Assembly (NCBI RefSeq): GCF_036227265.1
Contig: NZ_CP109446.1
Span: 5,028,001 to 5,092,000, forward strand
Reading direction: 5' to 3'
Source: Streptomyces sp. NBC_01476
Lineage (GTDB): Bacteria; Actinomycetota; Actinomycetes; Streptomycetales; Streptomycetaceae
DNA: 64,000 nt
Position 1 is the first letter of the stretch; each line of letters starts with the position of its first letter. Made by a program: the position numbers and the translations under genes. Shown in pieces: positions 10,802 through 18,714 of this stretch. Under the pieces are notes generated by a model. That model was not told where the DNA came from. It worked only from the letters and a program-made list of their open reading frames with translations, and did no database searches.

Positions 10802-10831
10802 TTGACCCGTGCGGGCCCGCACGGGTATCCT
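10802..10831 (+). promoter_or_regulatory. rplM-rpsI promoter with a palindrome as its spacer
   Basis: The -35 box TTGACC (10802-10807) and -10 box TATCCT (10826-10831) are 18 bp apart. The 22 bp at 10805-10826 form a perfect palindrome whose central arms are CCCGTGCGGG and CCCGCACGGG. It is a good principal-sigma promoter for the ribosomal operon. The rest of the 10832-11012 leader holds a smaller palindrome, CTCACGTGAG (10864-10873), and no recognised riboswitch. Confidence 0.75.
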
Positions 10832-11012
10832 CCTAGTTCGTTATGCGTATTGGCTTGCTCTATCTCACGTGAGGGGCCCTTACGCCGGTCCACCGGGCCG
10901 ATGGACAGCGGCAAGCCGACGGGTTGCGTCCCCGAAGGCGGCCAGGGCTGTCGTGATCGTCCGGGTGGCCTTGTCAGGACACACTCACTGAGAAGAAGCG
11001 AAGGCTACGACC

Positions 11013-11456
11013 GTGCGTACGTTCAGCCCCAAGCCCGGCGATGTCACTCGCCAGTGGCACGTCATCGACGCGCAGGACGTCGTCCTGGGCCGTCTCGCGA
11101 CCCAGACCGCGTCCCTTCTGCGGGGCAAGCACAAGCCCATCTACGCCCCGCACGTCGACACCGGTGACTTCGTCATCATCATCAACGCCGACAAGGTGCA
11201 CCTGACCGGCAACAAGCGGACCCAGAAGATGGCCTACCGCCACTCCGGGTACCCGGGCGGCCTGCGTTCCGTGCGGTACGACGAGCTGCTGGACAAGCAC
11301 CCCGAGAAGGCCATCGAGAAGGCCGTCAAGGGCATGCTTCCCAAGAACACCCTGGGCCGTCAGATGCTCTCGAAGCTGAAGGTCTACTCGGGCGACCAGC
11401 ACCCGCACGCTGCCCAGCAGCCGGTGCCGTTCGAGATCACCCAGGTCGCGCAGTAG
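11013..11456 (+). CDS. rplM: Ribosomal protein L13 (uL13)
   Basis: 147 aa, GTG start, preceded by GAAGCGAAGG. The full family sequence is visible: VIDAQDVVLGRLATQTASLL, DFVIIINADKVHLTGNK, YRHSGYPGGLRS and MLPKNTLGRQMLSKLKVYSG. It binds 23S rRNA early in 50S assembly. It forms the usual operon with rpsI 39 bases downstream and is read from the promoter at 10802-10831. Confidence 0.99.
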   Translation: MRTFSPKPGDVTRQWHVIDAQDVVLGRLATQTASLLRGKHKPIYAPHVDTGDFVIIINADKVHLTGNKRTQKMAYRHSGYPGGLRSVRYDELLDKHPEKAIEKAVKGMLPKNTLGRQMLSKLKVYSGDQHPHAAQQPVPFEITQVAQ

Positions 11457-11495
11457 TCCCGGCCACCAGCTACCAGAAAGAATCTGAGGAGAATC

Positions 11496-12011
11496 GTGGC
11501 TGAGACCACTGCCGAGACCCCCGTCGAGGGCGACGAGACCTACGACGAGATCACCACCTTCGAGTCGGAGGCCGTCGAGTCGGAGTACACCTCCGAGTCG
11601 CTCGCGTCCCGCTTCGGCGACCCGCAGCCGGCCGCCGGCACCGGCCGCCGCAAGCAGTCCATCGCCCGCGTCCGGATCATCCCGGGCAGCGGAAAGTGGA
11701 AGATCAACGGTCGCACCCTTGAGGGCTACTTCCCGAACAAGGTGCACCAGCAGGAAGTCAACGAGCCGTTCAAGGTGCTGGAGCTCGACGGTCGTTACGA
11801 CGTCGTCGCCCGTATCAACGGTGGCGGCATCTCCGGCCAGGCCGGTGCGCTGCGCCTGGGCGTCGCCCGTGCGCTCAACGAGGCGGACGTGGACAACAAC
11901 CGCGGCCCGCTGAAGAAGGCCGGCTTCCTGACCCGTGACGACCGCGCGGTCGAGCGGAAGAAGGCCGGTCTGAAGAAGGCCCGCAAGGCGCCGCAGTTCA
12001 GCAAGCGCTGA
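11496..12011 (+). CDS. rpsI: Ribosomal protein S9 (uS9)
   Basis: 171 aa, GTG start after TGAGGAGAATC. The C-terminal 130 residues are canonical S9 (GRRKQSIARVRIIPGSGKW, NGGGISGQAGALRLGVARAL), ending KKARKAPQFSKR, whose basic tail reaches the ribosomal P site. The N-terminal extension of about 40 acidic residues (VEGDETYDEITTFESEAVES) is common in actinobacterial S9. It is cotranscribed with rplM and followed by a strong terminator. Confidence 0.99.
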   Translation: MAETTAETPVEGDETYDEITTFESEAVESEYTSESLASRFGDPQPAAGTGRRKQSIARVRIIPGSGKWKINGRTLEGYFPNKVHQQEVNEPFKVLELDGRYDVVARINGGGISGQAGALRLGVARALNEADVDNNRGPLKKAGFLTRDDRAVERKKAGLKKARKAPQFSKR

Positions 12012-12053
12012 CGCCTCCGGCGGGGGTTTCCCGCTTCCCGCCCGGCGTGTCGA

Positions 12054-12092
12054 ACGCCCCGGAGACACACTGGTGCCTCCGGGGCGTTTCGT
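12054..12092 (+). terminator. Rho-independent terminator of rplM-rpsI
   Basis: A perfect 12-bp stem, AACGCCCCGGAG (12054-12065) pairing with CTCCGGGGCGTT (12078-12089), has a 12-base loop and is followed by TTCGTTT. Confidence 0.9.
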
Positions 12093-12152
12093 TTACGCCC
12101 GGGCGTACATCTGTGGTGGTACGACCGATTGACCGGCTATCGGAGGAAAACA

Positions 12153-13511
12153 GTGGGACGACTCTTCGGCACCGACGGGGTGCGGGGCATCGCCAACGCC
12201 GATCTCACCGCCGAGCTGGCGCTCGGCCTGTCCGTCGCCGCGGCGCATGTGCTCGGCGAGCTGGGCAGCTTCGAGGGCCACCGGCCGGTGGCCGTGGTCG
12301 GCCGCGATCCACGGGCGTCCGGCGAGTTCCTGGAGGCCGCCGTGGTGGCGGGCCTCGCCAGCGCGGGCGTGGACGTCCTGCGGGTCGGTGTGCTGCCCAC
12401 TCCTGCGGTGGCGTATCTCACCGGCGCGCTGGGTGCCGACCTCGGCGTGATGCTCTCCGCCAGCCACAACGCCATGCCGGACAACGGTGTCAAGTTCCTG
12501 GCCCGCGGTGGCCACAAGCTCGACGACGAGCTGGAGGAGCGGATCGAGGCGGTCTACGAGGAGCACAGCACCGGTGCGCCCTGGAACCGCCCCACCGGCG
12601 CCGGCGTCGGCCGGGTCCGCGACTACGACGAGGGCTTCGACCAGTACGTGGCCCACCTCATCGGGGTCCTGCCGAACCGGCTCGACGGCCTGAAGGTCGT
12701 TCTGGACGAGGCGAACGGCGCGGCCTCCCGGGTGTCGCCCGAGGCGTTCTCCCGGGCCGGCGCCGAGGTGATCACCATCGGCGCCGACCCCGACGGCCTC
12801 AACATCAACGACGGCTGCGGCTCCACCCACCTCGGCCTGCTGCAGGAGGCCGTGGTCGCGCACGGCGCCGACTTCGGCATCGCGCACGACGGCGACGCGG
12901 ACCGCTGCCTGGCGGTGGACGCGAACGGCGCCGAGGTCGACGGCGACCAGATCATGGCGATCCTGGCGGTCGCGCTGCGCGAGCGCGGCGGGCTGCGGCA
13001 GGACACCGTCGTCGGCACCGTGATGTCCAACCTCGGCTTCAAGCTGGCGATGGAGCGCGAGGGCATCAACCTGGTGCAGACCGCGGTCGGCGACCGTTAC
13101 GTGCTGGAGTCGATGAAGGAGCACGGCTACGCGCTCGGCGGGGAGCAGTCCGGGCACGTCATCGTGCTGGACCACGCCACCACCGGCGACGGCACGCTCA
13201 CCGGTCTGCTGCTGGCGGCCAGGGTCGCCGAGACGGGACGGACGCTGGCCGACCTCGCCACCGTGATGCGGCGGCTGCCGCAGGTGCTGGTCAATGTGCC
13301 GGACGTGGACAGGAGCCGGGTGGAGTCCGCCGTCGAGCTGGCCGTCGCGGTCGCCGAGGCGGAGACCGAGCTGGGCGCGACCGGGCGGGTGCTGCTGCGC
13401 CCCTCGGGGACGGAGCCGCTGGTCCGGGTGATGGTGGAGGCGGCGGACATCGAGCACGCCCGTGCGGTGGCCGGGCGGCTGGCGGACGTGGTGAAGTCGA
13501 CGCTGGGCTAG
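12153..13511 (+). CDS. glmM: Phosphoglucosamine mutase
   Basis: 452 aa, the usual length, from GTG 12153 after CGGAGGAAAACA. It converts glucosamine-6-phosphate to glucosamine-1-phosphate for UDP-GlcNAc and peptidoglycan synthesis. The N-terminus GRLFGTDGVRGIAN, the phosphoserine loop LSASHNAMPDNGVKF, the metal loop DGDADRC and the C-terminal phosphate-binding RPSGTEPLVRVMVE are all present. The position after rpsI is conserved in streptomycetes. It appears to have its own transcription start after the rpsI terminator. Confidence 0.98.
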   Translation: MGRLFGTDGVRGIANADLTAELALGLSVAAAHVLGELGSFEGHRPVAVVGRDPRASGEFLEAAVVAGLASAGVDVLRVGVLPTPAVAYLTGALGADLGVMLSASHNAMPDNGVKFLARGGHKLDDELEERIEAVYEEHSTGAPWNRPTGAGVGRVRDYDEGFDQYVAHLIGVLPNRLDGLKVVLDEANGAASRVSPEAFSRAGAEVITIGADPDGLNINDGCGSTHLGLLQEAVVAHGADFGIAHDGDADRCLAVDANGAEVDGDQIMAILAVALRERGGLRQDTVVGTVMSNLGFKLAMEREGINLVQTAVGDRYVLESMKEHGYALGGEQSGHVIVLDHATTGDGTLTGLLLAARVAETGRTLADLATVMRRLPQVLVNVPDVDRSRVESAVELAVAVAEAETELGATGRVLLRPSGTEPLVRVMVEAADIEHARAVAGRLADVVKSTLG

Positions 13512-13525
13512 GTCCTGCGGTGCGC

Positions 13526-13555
13526 AAGGCCCGGGCCGGGCGGCCCGGGCCTTTT
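13526..13555. terminator. Terminator between convergent glmM and coaA
   Basis: A perfect 12-bp stem, AAGGCCCGGGCC (13526-13537) with GGCCCGGGCCTT (13542-13553), has loop GGGC and a TTTT tail on the glmM side. By symmetry it may also serve coaA. Confidence 0.9.
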
Positions 13556-13573
13556 GCGTGCCGGGCGCGGGCG

Positions 13574-14533
13574 TCAGAGCTTGCGCAGGCTCAGCCGCTG
13601 CACCCTGTGCTCCGGGCCCTTGCGGATCACCAGCGTGGCCCGGCTGCGGGTCGGCAGCACGTTCTGCTCCAGGTTGGGCTGGTTGACGGTGCGCCACATC
13701 AGCTGGGCGTACTCCATCGCCTCGGCCTCCGGCACCTGGGTGTACGTGCGGAAGTACGAGCTGGGGTCCTGGAAGGCGGTGTCGCGGAGTTTGCGGAACC
13801 GCCCGAGGTACCACTGCTCGATGTCCTCGGTACGGGCGTCCACGTAGACGCTGAAGTCGAAGTGGTCGGCGAGGCCGATCCGGGTGCGGCCGTCGCTGCC
13901 GGGGAGGGCGGGCTGCAGCACGTTGAGCCCCTCGACGATCAGGATGTCGGGGCGGTGCACGGTGAGCTGCTCGCCGGGCACGATGTCGTAGCTCAGGTGG
14001 GAGTAGACGGGCGCGGTGACCTCGGGCTTGCCGGATTTCACGTCGGCGACGAAGCGGGTGAGGGCGCGGCGGTCGTAGGACTCGGGGAAGCCTTTGCGGG
14101 CCATCAGGCCGCGGCGGGTGAGTTCGGCGTTGGGGAGCAGGAAGCCGTCGGTGGTGACGAGTTCGACTCGCGGGTGCTCGGGCCAGCGGGCGAGCAGGGC
14201 CTGCAGCAGCCGGGCGGTGGTGGACTTGCCGACCGCGACGCTGCCGGCGACCCCGATCACGAAGGGCGTGCCGGGCTGGGCGCCGGCCAGGTCCCCGAGG
14301 AAGGTGTTGAGCGCGCCGCGCAGGCCGCTGTGGGCGGCGATGTAGAGGTTGAGCAGCCGCGAGAGCGGCAGGTAGACGTCGACCACCTCCTCCAGGTCGA
14401 TCACGTCCCCCAGCCCGCGCAGCCGCTCTACCTCGGCGGCGGTGAGCGGAAGCGGGGTGCGGTCGCGCAGCGTCCGCCACTGGTCGCGGCTGAGGTCCAC
14501 ATACGGCGTCGCAGGCACGGCATTGATCGGCAC
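13574..14533 (-). CDS. coaA: Pantothenate kinase, type I
   Basis: 319 aa. I chose GTG 14533 (VPINAVPATPYVDLSRDQW) because AGGAG lies 9 bases upstream; a longer frame to 14647 would be encoded by the repeat DNA and is unlikely. The Walker A motif is GVAGSVAVGKST; further motifs are VTTDGFLLPNAEL, RKGFPESYDRRAL, YSHLSYDIVPGE and ILIVEGLNVLQ. It catalyses the first, committed step of CoA synthesis. Cytoplasmic and complete. It converges with glmM across a shared terminator. Confidence 0.97.
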   Translation of the reverse strand: MPINAVPATPYVDLSRDQWRTLRDRTPLPLTAAEVERLRGLGDVIDLEEVVDVYLPLSRLLNLYIAAHSGLRGALNTFLGDLAGAQPGTPFVIGVAGSVAVGKSTTARLLQALLARWPEHPRVELVTTDGFLLPNAELTRRGLMARKGFPESYDRRALTRFVADVKSGKPEVTAPVYSHLSYDIVPGEQLTVHRPDILIVEGLNVLQPALPGSDGRTRIGLADHFDFSVYVDARTEDIEQWYLGRFRKLRDTAFQDPSSYFRTYTQVPEAEAMEYAQLMWRTVNQPNLEQNVLPTRSRATLVIRKGPEHRVQRLSLRKL

Positions 14534-14581
14534 GGGGCCATTCTCCTTCCCCCACCATTTCCCTCGCGGGGCGGTCCGGTG

Positions 14582-14990
14582 TGACGGTGCCTTACCAGGG
14601 GCGCGAGGAACTGCGCGACGAGCCACGATGGTGCCGCGCCCCGTCACCGTCCGGGTGGGGCTGTTGCTGTCGTGTCCGGACCACCGGCCGGTGGGTGGTT
14701 GCTCGCGCAGTTCTCCGCGCCCCTGCGGGGCGGGGGCTGTGCGACCGGCTCCCCGATCCGGTGTGACGGTGCCCTACCAGGGGCGCGAGGAACTGCGCGA
14801 CGAGCCACGACGGCGCCGCACTCCGTCACCGTCCGAAGGGGGCTGTTGCTGTCGTGTCCGGACCACCGGCCCGGTGGTGGGTTGCTCGCGCAGTTCCTCG
14901 CGCCCCTTCGGGGCACCCCTGCGCGAGCAGCCACGATGGTGCCGCGCTTCGTCACCGGTGCAAAGGGGCTGTTGGGGTCGGGGCCGGGCT
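14582..14990. repeat. Repeat-family block, three tandem copies
   Basis: The region between coaA and acpS holds three head-to-tail copies of the dispersed repeat, near 14590-14735, 14770-14920 and 14925-14990 (the last partial). Shared words are GGAACTGCGCGACGAGCCACGA, TCCGTCACCGTCCG, GGGCTGTTGCTGTCGTGTCC and GGTTGCTCGCGCAGTTC. The first two copies both begin GTGTGACGGTGC. No gene is supported here. A promoter for acpS probably lies after 15000 (TAAGCT near 15083), weakly. Confidence 0.8.
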
Positions 14991-15136
14991 GCCGGCCGGT
15001 GGGGGGTAGCGGGGAGGCCCCCGGAGGGAGGGCGCAGCGTAGCGCGCTCGCTCGCCCCGCCATGCGGACACACCGCACCCCCGCCTAAGCTGACCCGCAT
15101 GGGCGCATGCCGTGAACCGCGGTCGGGAACCGCAGG

Positions 15137-15505
15137 ATGATCGTCGGGATCGGCATCGACGTGGCCGAAATCAACCGCTTCGAAGCGGCCCTCGCCCGCA
15201 CCCCGGGCATGGCCGAACGCCTCTTCACCCCGACCGAGCTGCTCCTGCCCTCCGGCGACCCCCGCGGCACCGCCTCCCTCGCCGCCCGGTTCGCCGCCAA
15301 AGAGGCCCTCGCCAAGTCCCTCGGCGCCCCCTCCGGCCTGCACTGGCTCGACGCCGAGATCACCACCACCCCGGCGGGGCAACCCCTCCTCACCGTCACC
15401 GGCACCGTCGCCGCCCGCGCCGCCACCCTCGGCGTCCGCACCTGGCACGTCTCGCTGAGCCACGACGCCGGCATCGCCTCCGCGGTCGTCATCGCCGAGG
15501 GCTGA
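15137..15505 (+). CDS. acpS: Holo-[acyl-carrier-protein] synthase
   Basis: 122 aa, typical length. MIVGIGIDVAEINRFEAAL has the Mg-binding Asp of the family, and RFAAKEALAKSLG is the hallmark AcpS helix with the catalytic Glu. The C-terminus reads WHVSLSHDAGIASAVVIAEG. It transfers 4'-phosphopantetheine from CoA to fatty-acid or polyketide carrier proteins, linking it functionally to coaA nearby. It is separated from naxD by the decayed toxin-antitoxin locus on the opposite strand, which overlaps its 3' part. Confidence 0.97.
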   Translation: MIVGIGIDVAEINRFEAALARTPGMAERLFTPTELLLPSGDPRGTASLAARFAAKEALAKSLGAPSGLHWLDAEITTTPAGQPLLTVTGTVAARAATLGVRTWHVSLSHDAGIASAVVIAEG

Positions 15506-15525
15506 TCAGGGCCGGCTCCCCCCTC

Positions 15526-15777
15526 GTAGCGGTACCGGCACGCGGCGATCCGGATCTCGTCCTCGGTGATCTTGTAGACGAGACGGTGTTCGTCGGTGAT
15601 CCGGCGCGACCAGTAGCCCGGGAAGCCGTGCCTGAGCGGTTCGGGCTTGCCGATGCCTTCGTTGCCGTTGCGGGCGATGTCCCTGATCAGCGTGTTGATC
15701 CGTTTGAGCACCCTACGGTCCTGGACCTGCCACCAGAGGCAGTCGTCCCACGGCGCCTCGTCGAAGACGATCTTCAC
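15526..15777 (-). pseudogene. Decayed Txe/YoeB-type toxin
   Basis: The 84 codons from GTG 15777 align end to end with YoeB (WDDCLWWQ, RDIARNGNEGIGKPEPLRH, YWSRRITDEHRLVY, CRYRY). YoeB is a ribosome-dependent mRNA endonuclease. Glu46 and Arg65 of the catalytic site are kept, but the catalytic His83 is Arg (codon CGC where CAC would give His). The frame has no stop after Tyr84 and stays open to 15085, antisense through acpS. Just after Tyr84 is a run of six G; one extra G would give a stop six codons on. The start overlaps the stop of the antitoxin remnant (GTGA). With a broken antitoxin next to it, I call it inactive or decaying. Confidence 0.8.
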
Positions 15778-15902
15778 TCGTCGTCCGCCGGCCGCCGGGC
15801 GTTCGCCGGGCTGCGCAACAGGTACGCGGTCTCGCGCAGCGACTCGTACTCGGCGAGCGGGACGATGACGACGGGCTCGTGTCCCGCCCGGAGTATCGCC
15901 CT
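15774..15902 (-). pseudogene. YefM/Phd-type antitoxin remnant, N-terminus lost
   Basis: The minus-strand frame ending at TGA 15776-15774 reads GHEPVVIVPLAEYESL, then RETAYLLRSPANARR and a short acidic end. That is the C-terminal half of a YefM antitoxin. No in-frame ATG, GTG or TTG occurs upstream as far as 16020, which is already inside naxD. The usual N-terminal 35-45 residues that dimerise and bind the operator are not encoded. It precedes the toxin with a 4-base overlap, the normal operon order. Confidence 0.75.
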
Positions 15903-15996
15903 ACGGTTTCCGGGCGGCCGTCCACGTGGCGGGAGGTGCCGTGCGGGCGGAAGGGGGAAGCTCGGGGGTAGGGGAAGAGCGACGTGGAGGTATGGG

Positions 15997-17436
15997 ATGC
16001 GGTACGGGCACAGCGTGGCGGCGGTACGGGCGGCGGAGGGCGCGCTGATGGCGCTGGTGCCCGAGGGGGCGCTGATGCAGCGGGCCGCCGCCGGGCTGGC
16101 CGCGGTGTGCGCGGACCTGCTCGGCCGGGTCTACGGGTCCCGCGTCGTGGTGCTCACCGGCAGCGGCTCGAACGGCGGTGACGCGCTGTACGCCGGGGCC
16201 CGGCTCGCCCGCCGCGGCGCCGGCGTGACCGCCGTCCTGCTCGCGCCCGACCGTACGCACGCCGAAGGGCTCGCCGCGCTGCTGGCGGCCGGCGGCCGGA
16301 CGGTGACGGAGGAGGACGGCCCCCGGGTGATCGCCGGCGCGGACCTCGTGCTGGACGGCATCACCGGGATCGGCGGCAAGGGCGGACTGCGCCCGGCGGC
16401 CGTACCGCAGGCCGAAGCCGCCCGGCAGAGCCGGGCCGCCGTGGTCGCGGTGGACCTGCCCAGCGGGGTGGACGCCGACACCGGCGAACTGGACGGCCCG
16501 GCCGTGCACGCCGACGTGACCGTCACCTTCGGCACGTACAAGACCGGCCTGCTCATCGACCCTGCGGCAGAACTGGCCGGCGTCCTGCGGCTGGTCGACA
16601 TCGGCCTCGACGCGCACCTCGGGGCCCCCGAGGTGGAGGCCCTGCAGCACGCGGACCTGGCGGCGCTGCTGCCCCGCCCCGGCGGCGAGAGCGACAAGTA
16701 CCGGCGCGGAGTGGTCGGCGTCGCGGCCGGTTCGCAGCGCTACCCGGGGGCCGCCGTGCTGGCGGTGTCCGGCGCGCTGCGGGCCGGTGCCGGGGCGGTC
16801 CGCTACGTCGGCCCCGGCGGCGACGCCGTACTGGCCCGGCACCCCGAGGTGCTGGTCTCGGCCGGCTCCCCGCACGACGCCGGCCGGGTCCAGGCCTGGG
16901 TGGTCGGGCCCGGCCTCGGCGACACCCCGGACGCGCACACCGCGGTGCACGAGGTGCTGGCCGCCGGCGTACCGGTGCTGGTGGACGCCGACGGGCTGCG
17001 CCTGATCGACCCGGAGACCGTACGCGCGCGCACCGCGCCGACCGTACTGACCCCGCACGCCGGCGAGGCCGCCGCCCTGCTGGGATGGCCACGGGAGGAC
17101 GTGGAGGCGCGCCGGCTGGAGGCGGTACGGGCGCTGGCCGGCCGCTTCGGCGCGACCGTGCTGCTCAAGGGCGCCACCACCCTGGTGGCCGATCCGGACC
17201 CCGCCGTCCCGGTCCGGGTCAACCCCACCGGCACCGCCTGGCTCGCCACCGCAGGCAGCGGCGACGTCCTGTCCGGCCTCACCGGCTCGCTGCTCGCGGC
17301 CGGCCTCGCGCCCCGCGACGCCGCCTCCGCCGGCGCCTATCTGCACGGCCTCGCAGGACGCCTCGCCGAGGGCCCGCTCTCCGCCCTGGACGTGGCCGAC
17401 ACCGTCCCCGCGGCATGGCGGAACGTCCAGGACTGA
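15997..17436 (+). CDS. nnrD: Bifunctional NAD(P)H-hydrate epimerase / ADP-dependent dehydratase
   Basis: 479 aa. ATG 15997 lies 6 bases after GGAGG and matches the family start (MRYGHSVAAVRAAEGALMAL). The N-terminal YjeF_N epimerase domain (about 1-210) has VVVLTGSGSNGGDALYAGA and AVVAVDLPSGVDADTGEL. The C-terminal ribokinase-like dehydratase domain has VWVVGPGLGD-type residues, LTPHAGEAAALLG and ATAGSGDVLSGLTGSLLA. It repairs hydrated NADH and NADPH. It lies 56 bases before alr, the usual pairing in Streptomyces. Confidence 0.95.
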   Translation: MRYGHSVAAVRAAEGALMALVPEGALMQRAAAGLAAVCADLLGRVYGSRVVVLTGSGSNGGDALYAGARLARRGAGVTAVLLAPDRTHAEGLAALLAAGGRTVTEEDGPRVIAGADLVLDGITGIGGKGGLRPAAVPQAEAARQSRAAVVAVDLPSGVDADTGELDGPAVHADVTVTFGTYKTGLLIDPAAELAGVLRLVDIGLDAHLGAPEVEALQHADLAALLPRPGGESDKYRRGVVGVAAGSQRYPGAAVLAVSGALRAGAGAVRYVGPGGDAVLARHPEVLVSAGSPHDAGRVQAWVVGPGLGDTPDAHTAVHEVLAAGVPVLVDADGLRLIDPETVRARTAPTVLTPHAGEAAALLGWPREDVEARRLEAVRALAGRFGATVLLKGATTLVADPDPAVPVRVNPTGTAWLATAGSGDVLSGLTGSLLAAGLAPRDAASAGAYLHGLAGRLAEGPLSALDVADTVPAAWRNVQD

Positions 17437-17492
17437 CGCGGCACCCGAGGTGGTTGAGCGGGAAACGGAGTGGGCCTGAGAGACTGGCCGCG

Positions 17493-18707
17493 ATGAACGA
17501 CATGGACACGCGCGCCCGGGCGCGGATCGATCTGGGCGCGCTGCGGGCGAATGTGGCGGCACTGCGGGCGAAGGCACCGGGCGCCGCGTTCATGGCCGTG
17601 GTCAAGGCGGACGGCTACGGGCACGGCATGGTGCGCTGCGCGCGGGCCGCCGTCGCGGCCGGCGCGACCTGGGCCGGGGTGGCCACCCCCGAGGAGGCGC
17701 TCGCCCTGCGCGCGGCCGGCATCGAGGCTCGCGTGCTGTGCTGGCTGTGGACGCCCGGCGGCCCCTGGCAGGAATGCGTCGAGGCGGACATCGACGTCAC
17801 CGTCAGCGCCCGCTGGGCACTGGACGCGGTCACGCGCGCCGCCCGGGCGGCCGGCCGCCCCGCGCGGGTGCAGCTGAAGATCGACGCGGGGCTCGGCCGC
17901 AATGGCGCCCAGCCCGCCGACTGGCCGGACCTCACCGCCGCCGCCCGCGCCGCCGAACGCGACGGCCTGATCCGCGTCACCGGGGTCTGGGCCCACTTCT
18001 CCTGCGCCGACGAGCCAGGCCACCCCGCCATCGACCGCGAACTCGCCGTCTTCCGGCAGGCCGTGGCGCAGGCCGAGGACGCCGGGCTCACCCCCGAAGT
18101 GCGGCACATCGCCAACTCGCCCGGCACCCTCACCCTTCCCGAGTCCCACTTCGACCTGGTGCGGCCCGGCGTGGCGATGTACGGCATCTCCCCGGTGCCG
18201 CAGCTCGGCGGCCCGGCGGACTTCGGGCTGCGCCCGGTGATGACGCTCAGCGCCAACCTCGCCTCGGTCAAACGGGTGCCCGGCGGACACGGCGTCAGTT
18301 ACGGGCACCACTACGTCACTCCGGGCGACACCACGCTTGCCCTGGTGCCCCTGGGGTACGCGGACGGTGTACCGCGGCACGCGTCCGGCGCGGGGCCGGT
18401 GCTGGTGGCCGGGAAGTGGCGGGTGGTGGCAGGGCGTGTCGCGATGGACCAGTTCGTCGTCGACCTCGGCGGCGATACGGCGGCCCCGGGCGACGAGGCC
18501 GTACTCTTCGGCCCCGGTGACCACGGCGAGCCCACCGCCGAGGACTGGGCCCGCGCCTGCGGCACCATCGCCTACGAGATCGTCACCAGGATCGGCCCCC
18601 GGGTCCCGCGTTCGTACGCCGACGCCGCTGCCGCTGCCGACACGGCCGGCTCCGACGGCCCTGCCGCTGACCCCGCGGGCCCCGCTCGCACCGCCGGCGG
18701 GCGGTGA
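17493..18707 (+). CDS. alr: Alanine racemase
   Basis: 404 aa from ATG 17493 (a second ATG at 17502 is possible). The PLP lysine lies in FMAVVKADGYGHGMVR, and the catalytic Tyr in GVSYGHHYVTPGDTTLALVP; LVRPGVAMYGISP is also conserved. It makes D-alanine for peptidoglycan. The C-terminus carries an extra tail of about 30 residues rich in Ala, Asp and Pro after VPRSYAD, which looks disordered. The hydrolase gene starts 8 bases downstream, so the two are probably cotranscribed. Confidence 0.97.
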   Translation: MNDMDTRARARIDLGALRANVAALRAKAPGAAFMAVVKADGYGHGMVRCARAAVAAGATWAGVATPEEALALRAAGIEARVLCWLWTPGGPWQECVEADIDVTVSARWALDAVTRAARAAGRPARVQLKIDAGLGRNGAQPADWPDLTAAARAAERDGLIRVTGVWAHFSCADEPGHPAIDRELAVFRQAVAQAEDAGLTPEVRHIANSPGTLTLPESHFDLVRPGVAMYGISPVPQLGGPADFGLRPVMTLSANLASVKRVPGGHGVSYGHHYVTPGDTTLALVPLGYADGVPRHASGAGPVLVAGKWRVVAGRVAMDQFVVDLGGDTAAPGDEAVLFGPGDHGEPTAEDWARACGTIAYEIVTRIGPRVPRSYADAAAAADTAGSDGPAADPAGPARTAGGR

Positions 18708-18714
18708 CGCCGCG

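Noticed and set aside
10832..11012. Ribosomal-protein leader RNA (L13 leader)
   Set aside because: The leader has small hairpins, but I see no match to the known L13 leader structure, which is described from Firmicutes.
14534..14647. N-terminal extension of coaA from 14647
   Set aside because: The extra 38 codons fall in repeat DNA; GTG 14533 has a good ribosome-binding site and fits the family start.
15085..15525. C-terminal extension of the YoeB-like frame as a real 230-aa protein
   Set aside because: Everything after Tyr84 is antisense to acpS and has no toxin homology; loss of the stop is the simpler reading.
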